A DNA stretch of 64,000 nt from Sphingobacterium sp. ML3W (GCF_029542085.1 NZ_CP107036.1:1984001-2048000), one strand, 5' to 3'; numbered from the stretch's first letter, positions 28,431 through 38,575 are shown. Program-made: numbers and translations. The notes: generated by a model not told the origin, from the letters alone.

Positions 28431-29573
28431 TTAAAAAGCTATATTAACCGTATACGTATCCTTCCCGTCAAAGAAAGGCATCTGAACTTCATACTCCGGT
28501 AACCATACGTATTTTTTTGCGCTGCCTGATGATACTTCTACCAGAAAACCAAACCATCGCCCATAAGGTAGATCTTGTGGAAGATTTGGATATTGATTTC
28601 GATCAGGAATAAATAGTTTTTTCGTATCACGCATAATATATTTTCCATCACTGCCCGTCTGTCCAGAAAGAAATGGCGTGGGATAAATATCCCTGTTGCG
28701 GCCACTGCCGCCAGCCCTGGAACCATAAACTTTCACATCGAGTCCTCTTTTTGCTGCCCCTGCTACAGTCACATTAATCTCTATATTTTTAGGATACATA
28801 CTCCCAAAGAAATCTGGAAAATCTTTTCCCAATTGCTTCGATGCACCAGCACGGTTAATGCACCCAGCAGCATAATCGCTCCATACCGCCGAAGAGGCAT
28901 CATTCATAATACAAACTGGTGCATCAAACTTCTGCTGGCTTACCGGATTATCATTTGTTGCTATAATATATTGATAGAGATCGGTAACCCCACGATAATG
29001 GCCAAGTTCATGCGTAAGTGTACGATAAGTATTATCGTTGAAAATATCCTTTTTCTCCGTAGCATTTGCAAACACAGTTACCACGGATCGGTTGTCACTA
29101 CCTCCACCATGTGCAGCACCGCCATTCCCAGTCTCACCATTATCCTGTATGGCATCAAAAAATACGGTGACATCATATTTGCTAAAATCAATCGGATCGT
29201 TATAAATCTCTTTGCGTAACGCCGCACTCTGCGATGATCCTTCATATACCTTTAAGTCGGCAAAAGTGTAGCGGTATTTATTTTTTAATTTTCCTTTTGA
29301 ACTTTCATTCCAATAATTGCTCACTTTGCGAAAAAGTTCAGCCATCCTTGAACTGACGATACGTTCACTCCCTCCCAAATGCCCCTCGATACTAGGCTTG
29401 TCTACATATACCAATACCTTAAATTCTAACTCATCTGAAGGTGTCACAACCGGAGGATCCGGATCAGGTTTGGGATCCGATGCTATAGGCGATGATTTCC
29501 CACAACCATATATTGAGAACAATGTAAATAATCCTACGGAAAATAGGATCGCTTTTTTTCTAATTGTAACCAT
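28431..29573 (-). CDS. Lipoprotein metzincin-like metallopeptidase, paralogue 2
   Basis: A 380-residue lipoprotein (signal FSVGLFTLFSIYGC, lipidated Cys at about 24) with a Pro/Asp-rich linker (DPKPDPDPPVVTP) that spaces it from the membrane. The zinc motif is HELGHYRGVTD (about 188), again HExxHxxGxxD. It shares the whole catalytic and C-terminal arrangement with the downstream neighbour, so the pair arose by tandem duplication, one copy lipidated and the other not. It sits between the DUF1735 lipoprotein gene and paralogue 1 in the PUL operon. Confidence 0.75.
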   Translation of the reverse strand: MVTIRKKAILFSVGLFTLFSIYGCGKSSPIASDPKPDPDPPVVTPSDELEFKVLVYVDKPSIEGHLGGSERIVSSRMAELFRKVSNYWNESSKGKLKNKYRYTFADLKVYEGSSQSAALRKEIYNDPIDFSKYDVTVFFDAIQDNGETGNGGAAHGGGSDNRSVVTVFANATEKKDIFNDNTYRTLTHELGHYRGVTDLYQYIIATNDNPVSQQKFDAPVCIMNDASSAVWSDYAAGCINRAGASKQLGKDFPDFFGSMYPKNIEINVTVAGAAKRGLDVKVYGSRAGGSGRNRDIYPTPFLSGQTGSDGKYIMRDTKKLFIPDRNQYPNLPQDLPYGRWFGFLVEVSSGSAKKYVWLPEYEVQMPFFDGKDTYTVNIAF

Positions 29574-29607
29574 TACTTAATTCATTTTAATTTTCGGAAT
29601 TATAAAG

Positions 29608-29645
29608 TATACCTCTTGCGCTACATTGTCGCACAAGAGGATATA
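29608..29645 (-). repeat. Intercistronic hairpin
   Basis: TATACCTCTTGCG (29608-29620) pairs imperfectly with 29630-29645 in the gap between the DUF1735 gene and metallopeptidase paralogue 2. There is no T run; an mRNA stability or partial termination role is inferred. Confidence 0.5.
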
Positions 29646-29660
29646 CATACATCAATTAGG

Positions 29661-31334
29661 CTAACGTTGACTTACAAAAACCTGATTCAAACAGACTACT
29701 TTACCAGTAGACTGATAATGACCTTCAAACAGGGAAATCCTGATAAAACGCTTGGTTTGCGCGCCCAGATCAAACCAATGGACAATCCCCTCGTAGTGAT
29801 TGTTAAAGTCCCCTGTACTGCCTTTCAATTCGGCTTCGGTAAACGCATCCCACTTTCCGGTCGTTCCCGCGTTCGGACCAAGAGTCGTCCAACTGCTCTT
29901 ATCATCGCTGACCTCGATCTTAACGACTTTAGGTGCGGGTTGAGTCCATTGTAACCGTGGCATCAGCCCTATAGAGTTGTAAGAACGGTGGCCATCGCCC
30001 ATATCAAATGTTAATACAAAAGGAGTTGTTCCATCTGTTCTATTGTTAAATTCAACATATGAATTAGCATTTTCACTGGAATTAGCTGGCCATGAACCGT
30101 CATATAATCGTCCAAGCTGGCTGCTTACTACAGCCACATTACTACTATAGTCCGGGATACTCCATAAATTCCTGTTAAGCAATGTTCCATAACCGGGAGC
30201 ACATTGCCTGATCTTGATCGTCTTGGTCAGTTTCGTTTCTTTGTCCAGAACGGTAACAGTGGCGACGCGTTCCCGATGGTTGACTGGATTGACCTGATTC
30301 ACGTTCAAATAAATATTGCCATCTGCCTTTTTAGTCACAGCAGCCCAGGACTGATCTGATGATACTTCAACATCAACCCCCTCTGCCATAGCGATCATTT
30401 TATCATTGAGTACCTGCGAAGGAATAATAATTTCATTTTGTTGAAAATATTCACCGGTCCATTTGATATCATCGAGTGTGCCTTTGGAAATGGTTACTTT
30501 TATATAAGCTGACTCATCAACTTTCACCTTCGTATTTGTAGAAGACAGGCGAACAGGAATTACCCAACTCCCCCGGGGCATTTTAGCGACATCAAGGGTC
30601 AGAAAGTTTTCTATAAACTGCTCTCCTGATGGAATAGTTAGATCAGCCTTAAAGTTATAGAATTTTGTATCGAGCGCCTTCTCTCCTTCAGATAATAAGC
30701 TAAGATCTGTCTTGTATGACACATTTAGGTCTGTCGGTGATTTGACATCTAGCCTCGCTGTCAGATCCAGTTCGTATGTTGCCGGCGGGTTCGTCGAAAA
30801 ATCAAGTGAAAATGCACCCTTTTTCTCGCTATCAATGTTCAGTACGGGCTGTTTTAAAGTGATAGCTAAAATGAGATTGGATTTTTCCACACTAACTGTC
30901 CCGCCTTCTGTCTTACTGTTTACATGTAAAGGAACATAATATGTTCCGTAGCCCAGATCCTTAACAATACCGGCAATTTTTAGTGTTAATGGTACAGAGG
31001 TCTCGTTGACACCTGCCGCTATCTCAAAATCTTTTTCCAGTGTAAAATACTTTTCACTGAGCATTTCATAATCTGTATTATGGGACTCGTTATATGTTTT
31101 GAGATATATAGCATCCAATGATAAGTTCCCATCAAATTTCCCCTGAAAGTAGCCGGCCTTATGGATCCAGATCTTGTGGATATAATCATCTTCATTCATG
31201 ACTGTAATTGTCCCTGTTTGCAGATCACTCTTCGGTAAATAGATCGAATCGGGGATCATATCGTCAAACCTCGTATCCTTGCATGCCGTAAGAGATAATG
31301 TGGCCGTAAAAAATAATATAAAATACTTTTTCAT
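29661..31334 (-). CDS. DUF1735/BACON/F5-8C surface glycan-binding lipoprotein
   Basis: A 557-residue lipoprotein (MKKYFILFFTATLSLTAC, lipobox LTAC). It contains two DUF1735-like strands regions (about 60-300: YLKTYNESHNTDYEMLSEKYF and similar), a BACON-like segment (about 300-395: VSSDQSWAAVTKKADGNIYL ending TIKIRQCAPG) and a C-terminal F5/8 type C discoidin-like domain (about 400-557: LWSIPDYSS, VKIEVSDDKSSWTTLG, KRFIRISLFEGHY). This is the layout of surface glycan-binding proteins encoded after SusD. The ATG at 31334, 11 bp after the susD stop, is chosen because it begins the lipoprotein signal. Confidence 0.85.
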   Translation of the reverse strand: MKKYFILFFTATLSLTACKDTRFDDMIPDSIYLPKSDLQTGTITVMNEDDYIHKIWIHKAGYFQGKFDGNLSLDAIYLKTYNESHNTDYEMLSEKYFTLEKDFEIAAGVNETSVPLTLKIAGIVKDLGYGTYYVPLHVNSKTEGGTVSVEKSNLILAITLKQPVLNIDSEKKGAFSLDFSTNPPATYELDLTARLDVKSPTDLNVSYKTDLSLLSEGEKALDTKFYNFKADLTIPSGEQFIENFLTLDVAKMPRGSWVIPVRLSSTNTKVKVDESAYIKVTISKGTLDDIKWTGEYFQQNEIIIPSQVLNDKMIAMAEGVDVEVSSDQSWAAVTKKADGNIYLNVNQVNPVNHRERVATVTVLDKETKLTKTIKIRQCAPGYGTLLNRNLWSIPDYSSNVAVVSSQLGRLYDGSWPANSSENANSYVEFNNRTDGTTPFVLTFDMGDGHRSYNSIGLMPRLQWTQPAPKVVKIEVSDDKSSWTTLGPNAGTTGKWDAFTEAELKGSTGDFNNHYEGIVHWFDLGAQTKRFIRISLFEGHYQSTGKVVCLNQVFVSQR

Positions 31335-31345
31335 TTTTGTCGCTT

Positions 31346-33187
31346 TTACCATTTGTAATTTTGAACCAGAGCAAAGTTCTTGTTAAGATCACTTTGCGGA
31401 ATAGGATATAAGTAATAACTCGGCGTAAAAATCCGCTTCTCAAGGACAGTACGTTTGAAAAAATCAGCAGGGTAACTATTTGATCCTCGTGTTCCGGTTG
31501 CCTTAACGTTCATACCGTGAATAGCACCTCTTTCGGTCTGTTCAGCAATCAGCCATCTGCGGGTATCGTAAAAACTCATCCCCTCAAAAGCAAATTCTAT
31601 CCGGCGTTCTCTCCGTAGCAATTCGATCAGCTTCTGTTTATTTCCTGCTGCCTCTGGATAAGCCTGTTCAATATTAGGTAAGCCAGCACGCTCCCTAACC
31701 ATATTCCAGTATGTAAATAAATTCGTGTTGGAAAGATCGCCCATTTCAATACTTGCCTCGACATAATTCAAAAGAATTTCAGCATAACGCATGTAAGGAA
31801 CCTCCCGCTTGATATTTTTAGTGGGATTAGCCTCGTATTCAGGCATAGCTAATTTTGCCATATTATACCCGGTAGAAAAGTAGTTATGGGAAGCATCAGG
31901 CCCATTGTTACCATTTTTGAACATCTCGAGATAAATTTTCTCCGAAGACTTGTTGGCAACAAACCAGGAAATACCGCCATAAAGTACCGAAACATAAAAT
32001 CGGGGTTCCCGGTTGACAAACATGTTAAAAGTACTGCGCTGTACTTTTTCGATCGGATGGGTAAAATTTGTAAATCCAGTCTCACTATAGCCCGCTTGCG
32101 CGTCAATGTCCGGTGAATTACGATCTGCGTCAAGGTATCCCTTTATTGGATATCTTCCATTATTCATCGCATACAGATCCACCATTTCCTGTGTCGGATT
32201 ATAACCGCCGCCCCAGCCGCCATTGCTATTCGGGGCGAGCCTTTTATCGACATATCCATCATCCTCCAGATAGGAGAAAATCATCTCTTTATTTTGCGCT
32301 GTGGTGAAAACAGCTTTGTAAGAAGCGTAAGGATCAATTGTTCCATTGGTTCCATTGACTTTAACAAGATTGTAGTATCCAAGCTTGATGACGTCTTCCG
32401 CTGCTTCACGTGCCAACTTCCATTTATTGGGATCCTTGGTTGCTGGAAACAATGCTTTTCCATCTGAGTTTTTGATTCCGGTATACATTGGGTTTCCATT
32501 GAATTGGTCACTTGCCGACTGCAACAAAATTCGGGCACGGTAGGCCAGGGCAATAGCTTGGCTCATACGGGCATAATTGTTTCCTTCTTGTACAACAGGG
32601 AGGTAACTATTATTAGCCATGGCAGAAAATTCAGACGTTACCCATTGTACACATTCGTCCCAGCTGTTGCGCGGACGCTGCATATCAACTGCGGTAAAAT
32701 CAGGGAGCTCATCCCCTAAGAGAATAACTGGGCCGTACATCCGCATGAGCTGCGCATAATAATAGGCACGGAGCGTACGCACTTCCGCACGCCATTGTTC
32801 ACGCATATCTGAAGCCAGCTCGCTCTCGGGGCACTTGTCCAGGTTTTGCAAAAAGTAGTTTGCTTCCCTGATTGCCTGATAAAACGTATTCCACTTGTCA
32901 TAAGGCGCAGCCGAAGCAGTCCACGTACCCATATCAAACGTAGTGACATTGGTATAAACAACATCCACATCGCTTGTCGAAACGGTCGATGGCATCGCCA
33001 TCGGATTATATTTTCGGATATATGAATAGACACCGAACATCGCATTTTGTGTTGACGTGTAGGTCGAAAAAATCTGTTCAGGTGAACGCAGATCCTCCGG
33101 TGTCGTATCCAGAAAGGAATTACATGACCACATCATACAAGACGCTGTCAGTAGTAAAATCATTCTTTTAATATATTTAGTTATCAT
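31346..33187 (-). CDS. SusD/RagB-family outer-membrane lipoprotein
   Basis: A 613-residue lipoprotein with lipobox MMWSCNSFLDTTPED at the start, the usual SusD N-terminus. TPR-type helices follow (LRAYYYAQLMRMYGPVILL, LAYRARILLQSA). The conserved C-terminal motifs are present: MRYAEILLNYVEASIEMGD, RRERRIEFAFEGMSFYDTRRW and LYPIPQSDLNKN. It forms the lid of the SusCD oligosaccharide importer with the SusC encoded 17 bp upstream. Start could also be the internal ATG 24 bp downstream. Confidence 0.95.
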   Translation of the reverse strand: MITKYIKRMILLLTASCMMWSCNSFLDTTPEDLRSPEQIFSTYTSTQNAMFGVYSYIRKYNPMAMPSTVSTSDVDVVYTNVTTFDMGTWTASAAPYDKWNTFYQAIREANYFLQNLDKCPESELASDMREQWRAEVRTLRAYYYAQLMRMYGPVILLGDELPDFTAVDMQRPRNSWDECVQWVTSEFSAMANNSYLPVVQEGNNYARMSQAIALAYRARILLQSASDQFNGNPMYTGIKNSDGKALFPATKDPNKWKLAREAAEDVIKLGYYNLVKVNGTNGTIDPYASYKAVFTTAQNKEMIFSYLEDDGYVDKRLAPNSNGGWGGGYNPTQEMVDLYAMNNGRYPIKGYLDADRNSPDIDAQAGYSETGFTNFTHPIEKVQRSTFNMFVNREPRFYVSVLYGGISWFVANKSSEKIYLEMFKNGNNGPDASHNYFSTGYNMAKLAMPEYEANPTKNIKREVPYMRYAEILLNYVEASIEMGDLSNTNLFTYWNMVRERAGLPNIEQAYPEAAGNKQKLIELLRRERRIEFAFEGMSFYDTRRWLIAEQTERGAIHGMNVKATGTRGSNSYPADFFKRTVLEKRIFTPSYYLYPIPQSDLNKNFALVQNYKW

Positions 33188-33204
33188 CTGATTCGGTATT
33201 TGAA

Positions 33205-36200
33205 TTATAAGCCAATATTAAGTCCGATATTAAATATTCTGGAAGGTGGATACTTTTGTCCATCTGTAGTGCCCAGTTCAGGATCAAAAAGTCGCATATC
33301 GGGCGCCCAGGTCAATAGGTTTACCCCCGAAGCATATATTCTGAGATTTTGAAGATGAACACGTTTGCTCCAGGTTTTTGGTAGGGTATAACCTACCTCA
33401 ATATTCCGCAAACGGATAAACGATGCATCTCTGGTCCAGAAAGAAGATCTTTTTGTATTGTTATTATTGGCATAATCAATAAAACTCAATCTTGGATAGC
33501 GCGCATCGGGATTCGGATTATTTTCAGACCAGTGATTTTCCACTACATCTCTGTTAAAATTATTCTGATAGGCATAAGGGTTTGTAAAGGCATTTAAGCT
33601 ATAACCTTCTTCTTGTGCGGTGACACTGGCAGTTCCTTGGAAAAATATGGAGAAATCAATACCTTTCCAACCAATGGAACCACCAAAACCGTAGGTTATT
33701 TCTGGAATATCGGTCATTCCGATTGGAATCTTGTCAAAATCATTGATCACGCCGTCTCCATTTATATCCTGGTATTTTATATCCCCTGGACGCAACCCAC
33801 TGTGCAGCGATTCACTAAATTGAGTTGGGCTACGATCTATTTCTTCCTGTGAATTAAACAAACCCAGCGACTGATAACCGAAATATTGAAAAAGTTTTCG
33901 ACCAACGGTATTTAGGTAAGGATACTTATTGATTGCGTCACCGTTTCTGAGGATCTGATTCGAAGCGTAAGTGAATGTTCCCCGACCTGTCAAATATACT
34001 TCACCCACCTTATCATTGTATTCGATAGAGGAATCAAAACCCCAGCTCTTCATTTTCCCGATATTTACCATTGGAACAGTTTGCAAACCGGCATACGCTG
34101 GAATATTGTTATTACGAACAAATATGTGATCACGAACATCATGATACCAATCTCCCTGGATCTCGATTTTGTTAAATAACCCAAGTTCAAACCCTAAATT
34201 CTTTTTTGTAGAAACCTCCCAACCGACATTTGGATTCGGAATCTCATTAGATCTCTCCCCGCTTGTCTTTGTGTAATTCCCATAGATATAATCACTTGTA
34301 TTGGTTACTGTTCCCAAATAGATAAAACGAACATCGCCCCCAATTTGGTCATTACCAACTTGTCCTATGGATGAACGGACTTTCAATTTGGAGACAACGC
34401 TTTTTAACGGTTCGAAAAACTTCTCGTTGGAAATATACCAACCCACAGCAACTGACGGGAAGAAGCCAAGACGATGACCTGAAGCAAAGTTTTCGGATCC
34501 GTTATAGCCAAAATTCCCCTCTATAAAGTATCTTGTATCATAATCATAGGTCACACGGCCGGCAAGTCCCTGATTTTTGTAGGGCAATGAGTTGATCGCG
34601 CTACTTGCCGTATTGCTTTTGACACGGTGGTTATACAAGATGAGTCCACCTACGCGATGTTTACCAAAAAGATGGTCATAATTAATGGATCCTTCAAGAT
34701 AAGTAGCATTGCTACCACCAGAACTGTTTTCAAACCACGGACCACCTTTACGTACTTCCGGCGAGTTGAATATTAGATTACCGTTTTCATCTCTGCCGGC
34801 AGCCATCCAGATATCATCTTGCTGGGTATATTTATTATTATGCCATGCATCTGTATCGAAGGCGAATTTGACATTCGCTTTCAATCCTTCGGTTATGGAC
34901 GACAGATTCTGGTCGAGCGACATCATCGCATTCAATGTACTCTGCCAATTATTGGTATACCCGGCACGCATGACTTCATAATAAGGATTAGATGCGTCCT
35001 TACTCCCGCCCCAATAACCATTGGAATAGCGTATCGGAAATGCGTTCGGGGTAAGCGTAAATGCCTTTTCCCAAATATTTGATTCTTTGGCAGAGGATCT
35101 TCTCTGTGCAAGATACCCACCTAAAGTCAGGGCCAATACGGTTTTTGGATGAAGATTGATGTCTACGTTTGATCTAAAGTTATAACGCTTAAAGGTAGGA
35201 TTACCATTATAACTATCTTTGCCAGATTCAAAAATACCATCCTCATGATAATACGCTGTTGATACAAAATACCGGGCTATATCGCCACCACCGGTCACAT
35301 TTGCCGTCACACGCTGATTTTTAGTGTAAGATTTAAAAACTTCATCCAACCAATTGACGTTTGGATATAGGTCTGGATCCGAGCCATCTCTATATTTCTG
35401 TATAACCTCCGGTGTGTAATATTCAAATCCCTTAGCTTCATTGTATAGAGTAGCATATTCAACAGAATTTGCCATTTCGGGAACTTTAGTTGGCTGCAAA
35501 ACACCCATTTCCGTTTTAATAGCTATCTGCGGCTTTCCTTCTTTTCCCCGTTTGGTTTTGATGATGACGACACCATTGGCACCTCTAACACCATATAGGG
35601 CGGTGGCGGTTGCATCCTTCAGCAGGGAAAAGCTCTCTATCTCTTCAGGGTCCAGAAGATCCAAAGAACGCTCTACCCCGTCGACCAAAATCAAGGGAGT
35701 TTTATTGGCACCAAAGGTCGAGATTCCACGAATCCAGAACTCTGCTGAACTTCCCGGTTTTCCACTACGCTGGATAGAGACGATACCACCTAATTGGCCA
35801 GCTAAATTGGTAGAAATAGAGGAGTTGGGAATTTTTAAGTTACTTGGTTTGATTGTACTGATAGCACCGATTACACTTTCTTTACGTTGGGTTCCAAATC
35901 CCACTACCTGAACCTCGTCCAATGCGCTTTCATTCTCGGTCAATTCAATATTGAGATTATTGGTGTTCCCTTCAACCACGATTTCCTGATCCTTAAAACC
36001 AACATATCGAACCAATAGAATAGAAGGCAGGTCTGCCGGGATATCGAGCGTAAAAGTTCCGTCTGCCTGTGTCGTCGTTCCGAGCGTTGTTTCTTTGATC
36101 CAGACACTTACCCCTGCTACCGGTTTTTTATCCGGACCGATTACCTTTCCTGTTAATTTCCGTGTTTTTTGGAACAGCTTACTACTTTGTAGCCCAATCA

Positions 36201-36354
36201 GATTCTTTAAATTTTCTGTTTTAGGAAAATTCTCATTGGACATTGAAGCATAAGTGCTTCCATAGCTCATTGAGGCAGAAAAAGCCATGGCAAACAATGC
36301 GCCCTTGGGGACTCTTTTGGGTAAGAAAGTCTCCCTATGATTTCTTTTCATCAT
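33205..36354 (-). CDS. SusC/RagA-family TonB-dependent transporter
   Basis: A 1049-residue outer-membrane transporter. An N-terminal signal (ALFAMAFSASMSYGSTYASM) precedes a carboxypeptidase-regulatory-like domain (LTGKVIGPDKKPVAGVSVWI), a TonB-box-like DEVQVVGFGTQ, and a plug with LVDGVERSLDLLDPEEIESF and ATALYGVRGANGVVIIKTK. A 22-strand barrel ends FNIGLNIGL. It forms a SusCD pair with the downstream gene. There is no HTCS-type site directly upstream, so it is probably read through from GH97 across the hairpin at 36396-36452. Confidence 0.96.
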   Translation of the reverse strand: MMKRNHRETFLPKRVPKGALFAMAFSASMSYGSTYASMSNENFPKTENLKNLIGLQSSKLFQKTRKLTGKVIGPDKKPVAGVSVWIKETTLGTTTQADGTFTLDIPADLPSILLVRYVGFKDQEIVVEGNTNNLNIELTENESALDEVQVVGFGTQRKESVIGAISTIKPSNLKIPNSSISTNLAGQLGGIVSIQRSGKPGSSAEFWIRGISTFGANKTPLILVDGVERSLDLLDPEEIESFSLLKDATATALYGVRGANGVVIIKTKRGKEGKPQIAIKTEMGVLQPTKVPEMANSVEYATLYNEAKGFEYYTPEVIQKYRDGSDPDLYPNVNWLDEVFKSYTKNQRVTANVTGGGDIARYFVSTAYYHEDGIFESGKDSYNGNPTFKRYNFRSNVDINLHPKTVLALTLGGYLAQRRSSAKESNIWEKAFTLTPNAFPIRYSNGYWGGSKDASNPYYEVMRAGYTNNWQSTLNAMMSLDQNLSSITEGLKANVKFAFDTDAWHNNKYTQQDDIWMAAGRDENGNLIFNSPEVRKGGPWFENSSGGSNATYLEGSINYDHLFGKHRVGGLILYNHRVKSNTASSAINSLPYKNQGLAGRVTYDYDTRYFIEGNFGYNGSENFASGHRLGFFPSVAVGWYISNEKFFEPLKSVVSKLKVRSSIGQVGNDQIGGDVRFIYLGTVTNTSDYIYGNYTKTSGERSNEIPNPNVGWEVSTKKNLGFELGLFNKIEIQGDWYHDVRDHIFVRNNNIPAYAGLQTVPMVNIGKMKSWGFDSSIEYNDKVGEVYLTGRGTFTYASNQILRNGDAINKYPYLNTVGRKLFQYFGYQSLGLFNSQEEIDRSPTQFSESLHSGLRPGDIKYQDINGDGVINDFDKIPIGMTDIPEITYGFGGSIGWKGIDFSIFFQGTASVTAQEEGYSLNAFTNPYAYQNNFNRDVVENHWSENNPNPDARYPRLSFIDYANNNNTKRSSFWTRDASFIRLRNIEVGYTLPKTWSKRVHLQNLRIYASGVNLLTWAPDMRLFDPELGTTDGQKYPPSRIFNIGLNIGL

Positions 36355-36395
36355 AGAATTGTAAGTTAAATGGTTAATTGTGTTTATTATAGGTA

Positions 36396-36452
36396 GGGCA
36401 GTAAAAGAAGACCGATCCTGTAACGCTCATTCACGGTCTTTCATTACTGCCT
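36396..36452 (-). repeat. Long intercistronic hairpin between GH97 and SusC
   Basis: A 19-bp imperfect stem (36396-36414 with 36434-36452) around a 19-nt loop starts at the GH97 stop codon. It lacks a T run. It may reduce read-through or protect the GH97 message end, setting different levels for GH97 and the transporter. Confidence 0.7.
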
Positions 36453-38474
36453 TTAAATTTTCGTAAGTTTCATGATAAAGCCACCACCCGAGGCCAGATG
36501 TGCTTTAACAATGTTACTTTCGCTCATATTAAGTTTATTTTTTTCGCGCTTATAATCTTCAGCGACTTTATCAACGTTGATACCGTCTTTAAATAGTTCG
36601 ATTTCATAGTTTCCTTTCCCCATAAAACTAAGATCAAACGTGATATCTTTCGGATTCCAGCCTGTCAAAGCTGCCACATACCAGGTATCACCTTTCCGCC
36701 GAGCAATCGCGATATGTTCGCCGACCTTGGAATCCAGCGGAACGGTTTCATCCCAGACCGTCGGAATCCCAGCAATAAATGTTGTACATTCCGGTTCCTT
36801 GATGTAATTGGAAGGTGCATCGCAGAGCATATTCAAAGGAGATTCGAAAACGACATACTCAGCTAATTGCCGGCAGCGTGTACCCTGGCTCATCGGCTGG
36901 GTATATACAGTTCGGAAATTCTCCTTACTCGCATTCCGCATAGCCCCTTGCGTATAATCTACTGGCCCTGCTACCATCCGGATAAAAGGCATAGTCACAT
37001 CATAGGTCACCTGATCTACCTCAGGCTTTGCCCATTTCATTTCCTCCAGACCATGTACTCCCTCAAAATTGATTGTGTTTGGGAAGGTACGCTGAAGTCC
37101 TGTAGGTTTTGATGTTCCATGCAGGTCAATAAGCAAGCGATGTTTTGCACCTGCCTCTGCTGCCCGATAGTTAAAATATATCATCTGCTGATCGTCACGG
37201 TCCATAAAATCAATCTTAAAGCCTTTGACTCCCATTGCAGCGTAATGTTTACAAATAGCATCCATATCCTTGTCAAAAGCTTTGTATCCGGCCCAAAGCA
37301 CAATACCAACATTGCGTTGTTCCGCGTAGCTGATCAGTTCCTTTAGGTTAATCTCGGGAACAACCTGAAAAAGGTCAGCCTTTCCTTCAACGGACCAACC
37401 TTCGTCCAAAATCACATATTCTATTTTATTTTTGGATGCGAAATCAATGTAATATTTATAGGTCTCGTTGTTTACGCCACTATTGAAGTCTACATCATAG
37501 ACATTCCAATTGTTCCACCAATCCCAAGCGACTTTACCAGGCTTGATCCAGCTAAAGTCAGTGAACTTTGCCGGAGTCGCCAGTTTATAAACCATATCAT
37601 TATCCAGAAGATCCTGATCTTTAGCGCTCACGATAGCAACACGCCAAGGGAAGTCACGCGGACCATTACTCTTTGCAATATATTTTTCACGGCTTTTGAC
37701 AACTCCTTTTAGCCCTTTCACCTCTGTCGCAATTTCTTTGGGATATGCCGCAAATAAACCCGAAAGTACATTCGCTTCATTACCCTTTGTCAGATACATC
37801 CCGGGATAGTCTATGAGATCAGCCTCTGTGATACAGATTTTTTTACCATTATCTTTTTCCAAAAGAAGAGGGAGCATACCGGGTTTTCCGTCGTTCCAGT
37901 TCGCTACTTTAATGTGACTATAAGTATTCTGAAATGAGCTATAAAATGGATCCTCCACACCGCTGTTCAAACGTGCTTTTGGACTTGCAATAAAAGCGCT
38001 GGCATTAGTTCCAGCGTTAAATGCAACTTCTTCTGAAACAACGACAAATGGTTTTTTCTCTTTCGAGACAAAACGATAGGCAACACCATCATCATAAGCC
38101 CTGAAAACAACACTATAGTTATCCTTAAAGTCAAGAGTAAGCTCATTATACTCATCCTTGATTTCTCTTTTTCGATAGATCGGGGGATGTATTAGATCCT
38201 TGTGTGCTAAACGACTGGCCTTTTTTAATTTCGCATTCTGGCCCCAAATACGACCGTTACCCAGATCCAATGATATTGGTGAAGGCTCAAGCATACGCTC
38301 ACCTCCACTACTCAATGCCCAAGTGAGCTTAGTACCGAGATTCACCTCTATGCTATTTGTTCCTGAAGGACTATTAAGTTCGAATTTTTCTTGTGCAAAA
38401 GACATTACAGCTGACAGGGATAAAGCTCCCAGCACCACTACTCGCGAGCCGGTCTTTTTAATTACGTTGATCAT
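36453..38474 (-). CDS. Glycoside hydrolase family 97, probably retaining alpha-galactosidase type
   Basis: A 673-residue exported enzyme (signal VVVLGALSLSAVMSFAQ). GH97 features are an N-terminal beta-sandwich (about 25-280), a TIM barrel with KVAWDWWNNWNVYDVDFNSG, YVILDEGWS, and GFKIDFMDRDDQ (about 418-428), then a C-terminal sandwich. The Asp in KIDFMDRDDQ (about 421) matches the nucleophile position of retaining GH97 enzymes such as BT1871, while SusB-type inverting enzymes lack it; this comparison is from memory. The start at 38474 is preferred over 38594 because it opens the signal peptide and lies 37 bp downstream of the promoter B -7 box. It is the first gene of the long PUL operon. 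Confidence 0.92.
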   Translation of the reverse strand: MINVIKKTGSRVVVLGALSLSAVMSFAQEKFELNSPSGTNSIEVNLGTKLTWALSSGGERMLEPSPISLDLGNGRIWGQNAKLKKASRLAHKDLIHPPIYRKREIKDEYNELTLDFKDNYSVVFRAYDDGVAYRFVSKEKKPFVVVSEEVAFNAGTNASAFIASPKARLNSGVEDPFYSSFQNTYSHIKVANWNDGKPGMLPLLLEKDNGKKICITEADLIDYPGMYLTKGNEANVLSGLFAAYPKEIATEVKGLKGVVKSREKYIAKSNGPRDFPWRVAIVSAKDQDLLDNDMVYKLATPAKFTDFSWIKPGKVAWDWWNNWNVYDVDFNSGVNNETYKYYIDFASKNKIEYVILDEGWSVEGKADLFQVVPEINLKELISYAEQRNVGIVLWAGYKAFDKDMDAICKHYAAMGVKGFKIDFMDRDDQQMIYFNYRAAEAGAKHRLLIDLHGTSKPTGLQRTFPNTINFEGVHGLEEMKWAKPEVDQVTYDVTMPFIRMVAGPVDYTQGAMRNASKENFRTVYTQPMSQGTRCRQLAEYVVFESPLNMLCDAPSNYIKEPECTTFIAGIPTVWDETVPLDSKVGEHIAIARRKGDTWYVAALTGWNPKDITFDLSFMGKGNYEIELFKDGINVDKVAEDYKREKNKLNMSESNIVKAHLASGGGFIMKLTKI

Positions 38475-38510
38475 GTATAAACGGTAAAATATTTGGTTAC
38501 TAACTGTAAG

Positions 38511-38575
38511 CAAATGTAGCAGAGCAAGCTTTTTAGAGTTAAAAAAATAGTACAAAAAAAAGGTAAAATCGTACA
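38511..38575 (-). promoter_or_regulatory. HTCS operator/promoter B (GH97 operon)
   Basis: In gene orientation, TGTACGATTTTAC (from 38575) and TGTACTATTTT (from 38554) are 21 bp apart, and TACATTTG lies at 38518-38511, a consensus -7 box. The box and its flank (GCAAATGTAGC on the + strand) are shared with site C. Confidence 0.85.

Noticed and set aside
36867-37112. 81-codon + strand frame inside the GH97 gene, and similar frames opposite other PUL genes
   Set aside because: They are antisense shadows of intact, well-recognised genes with no promoter or family features.
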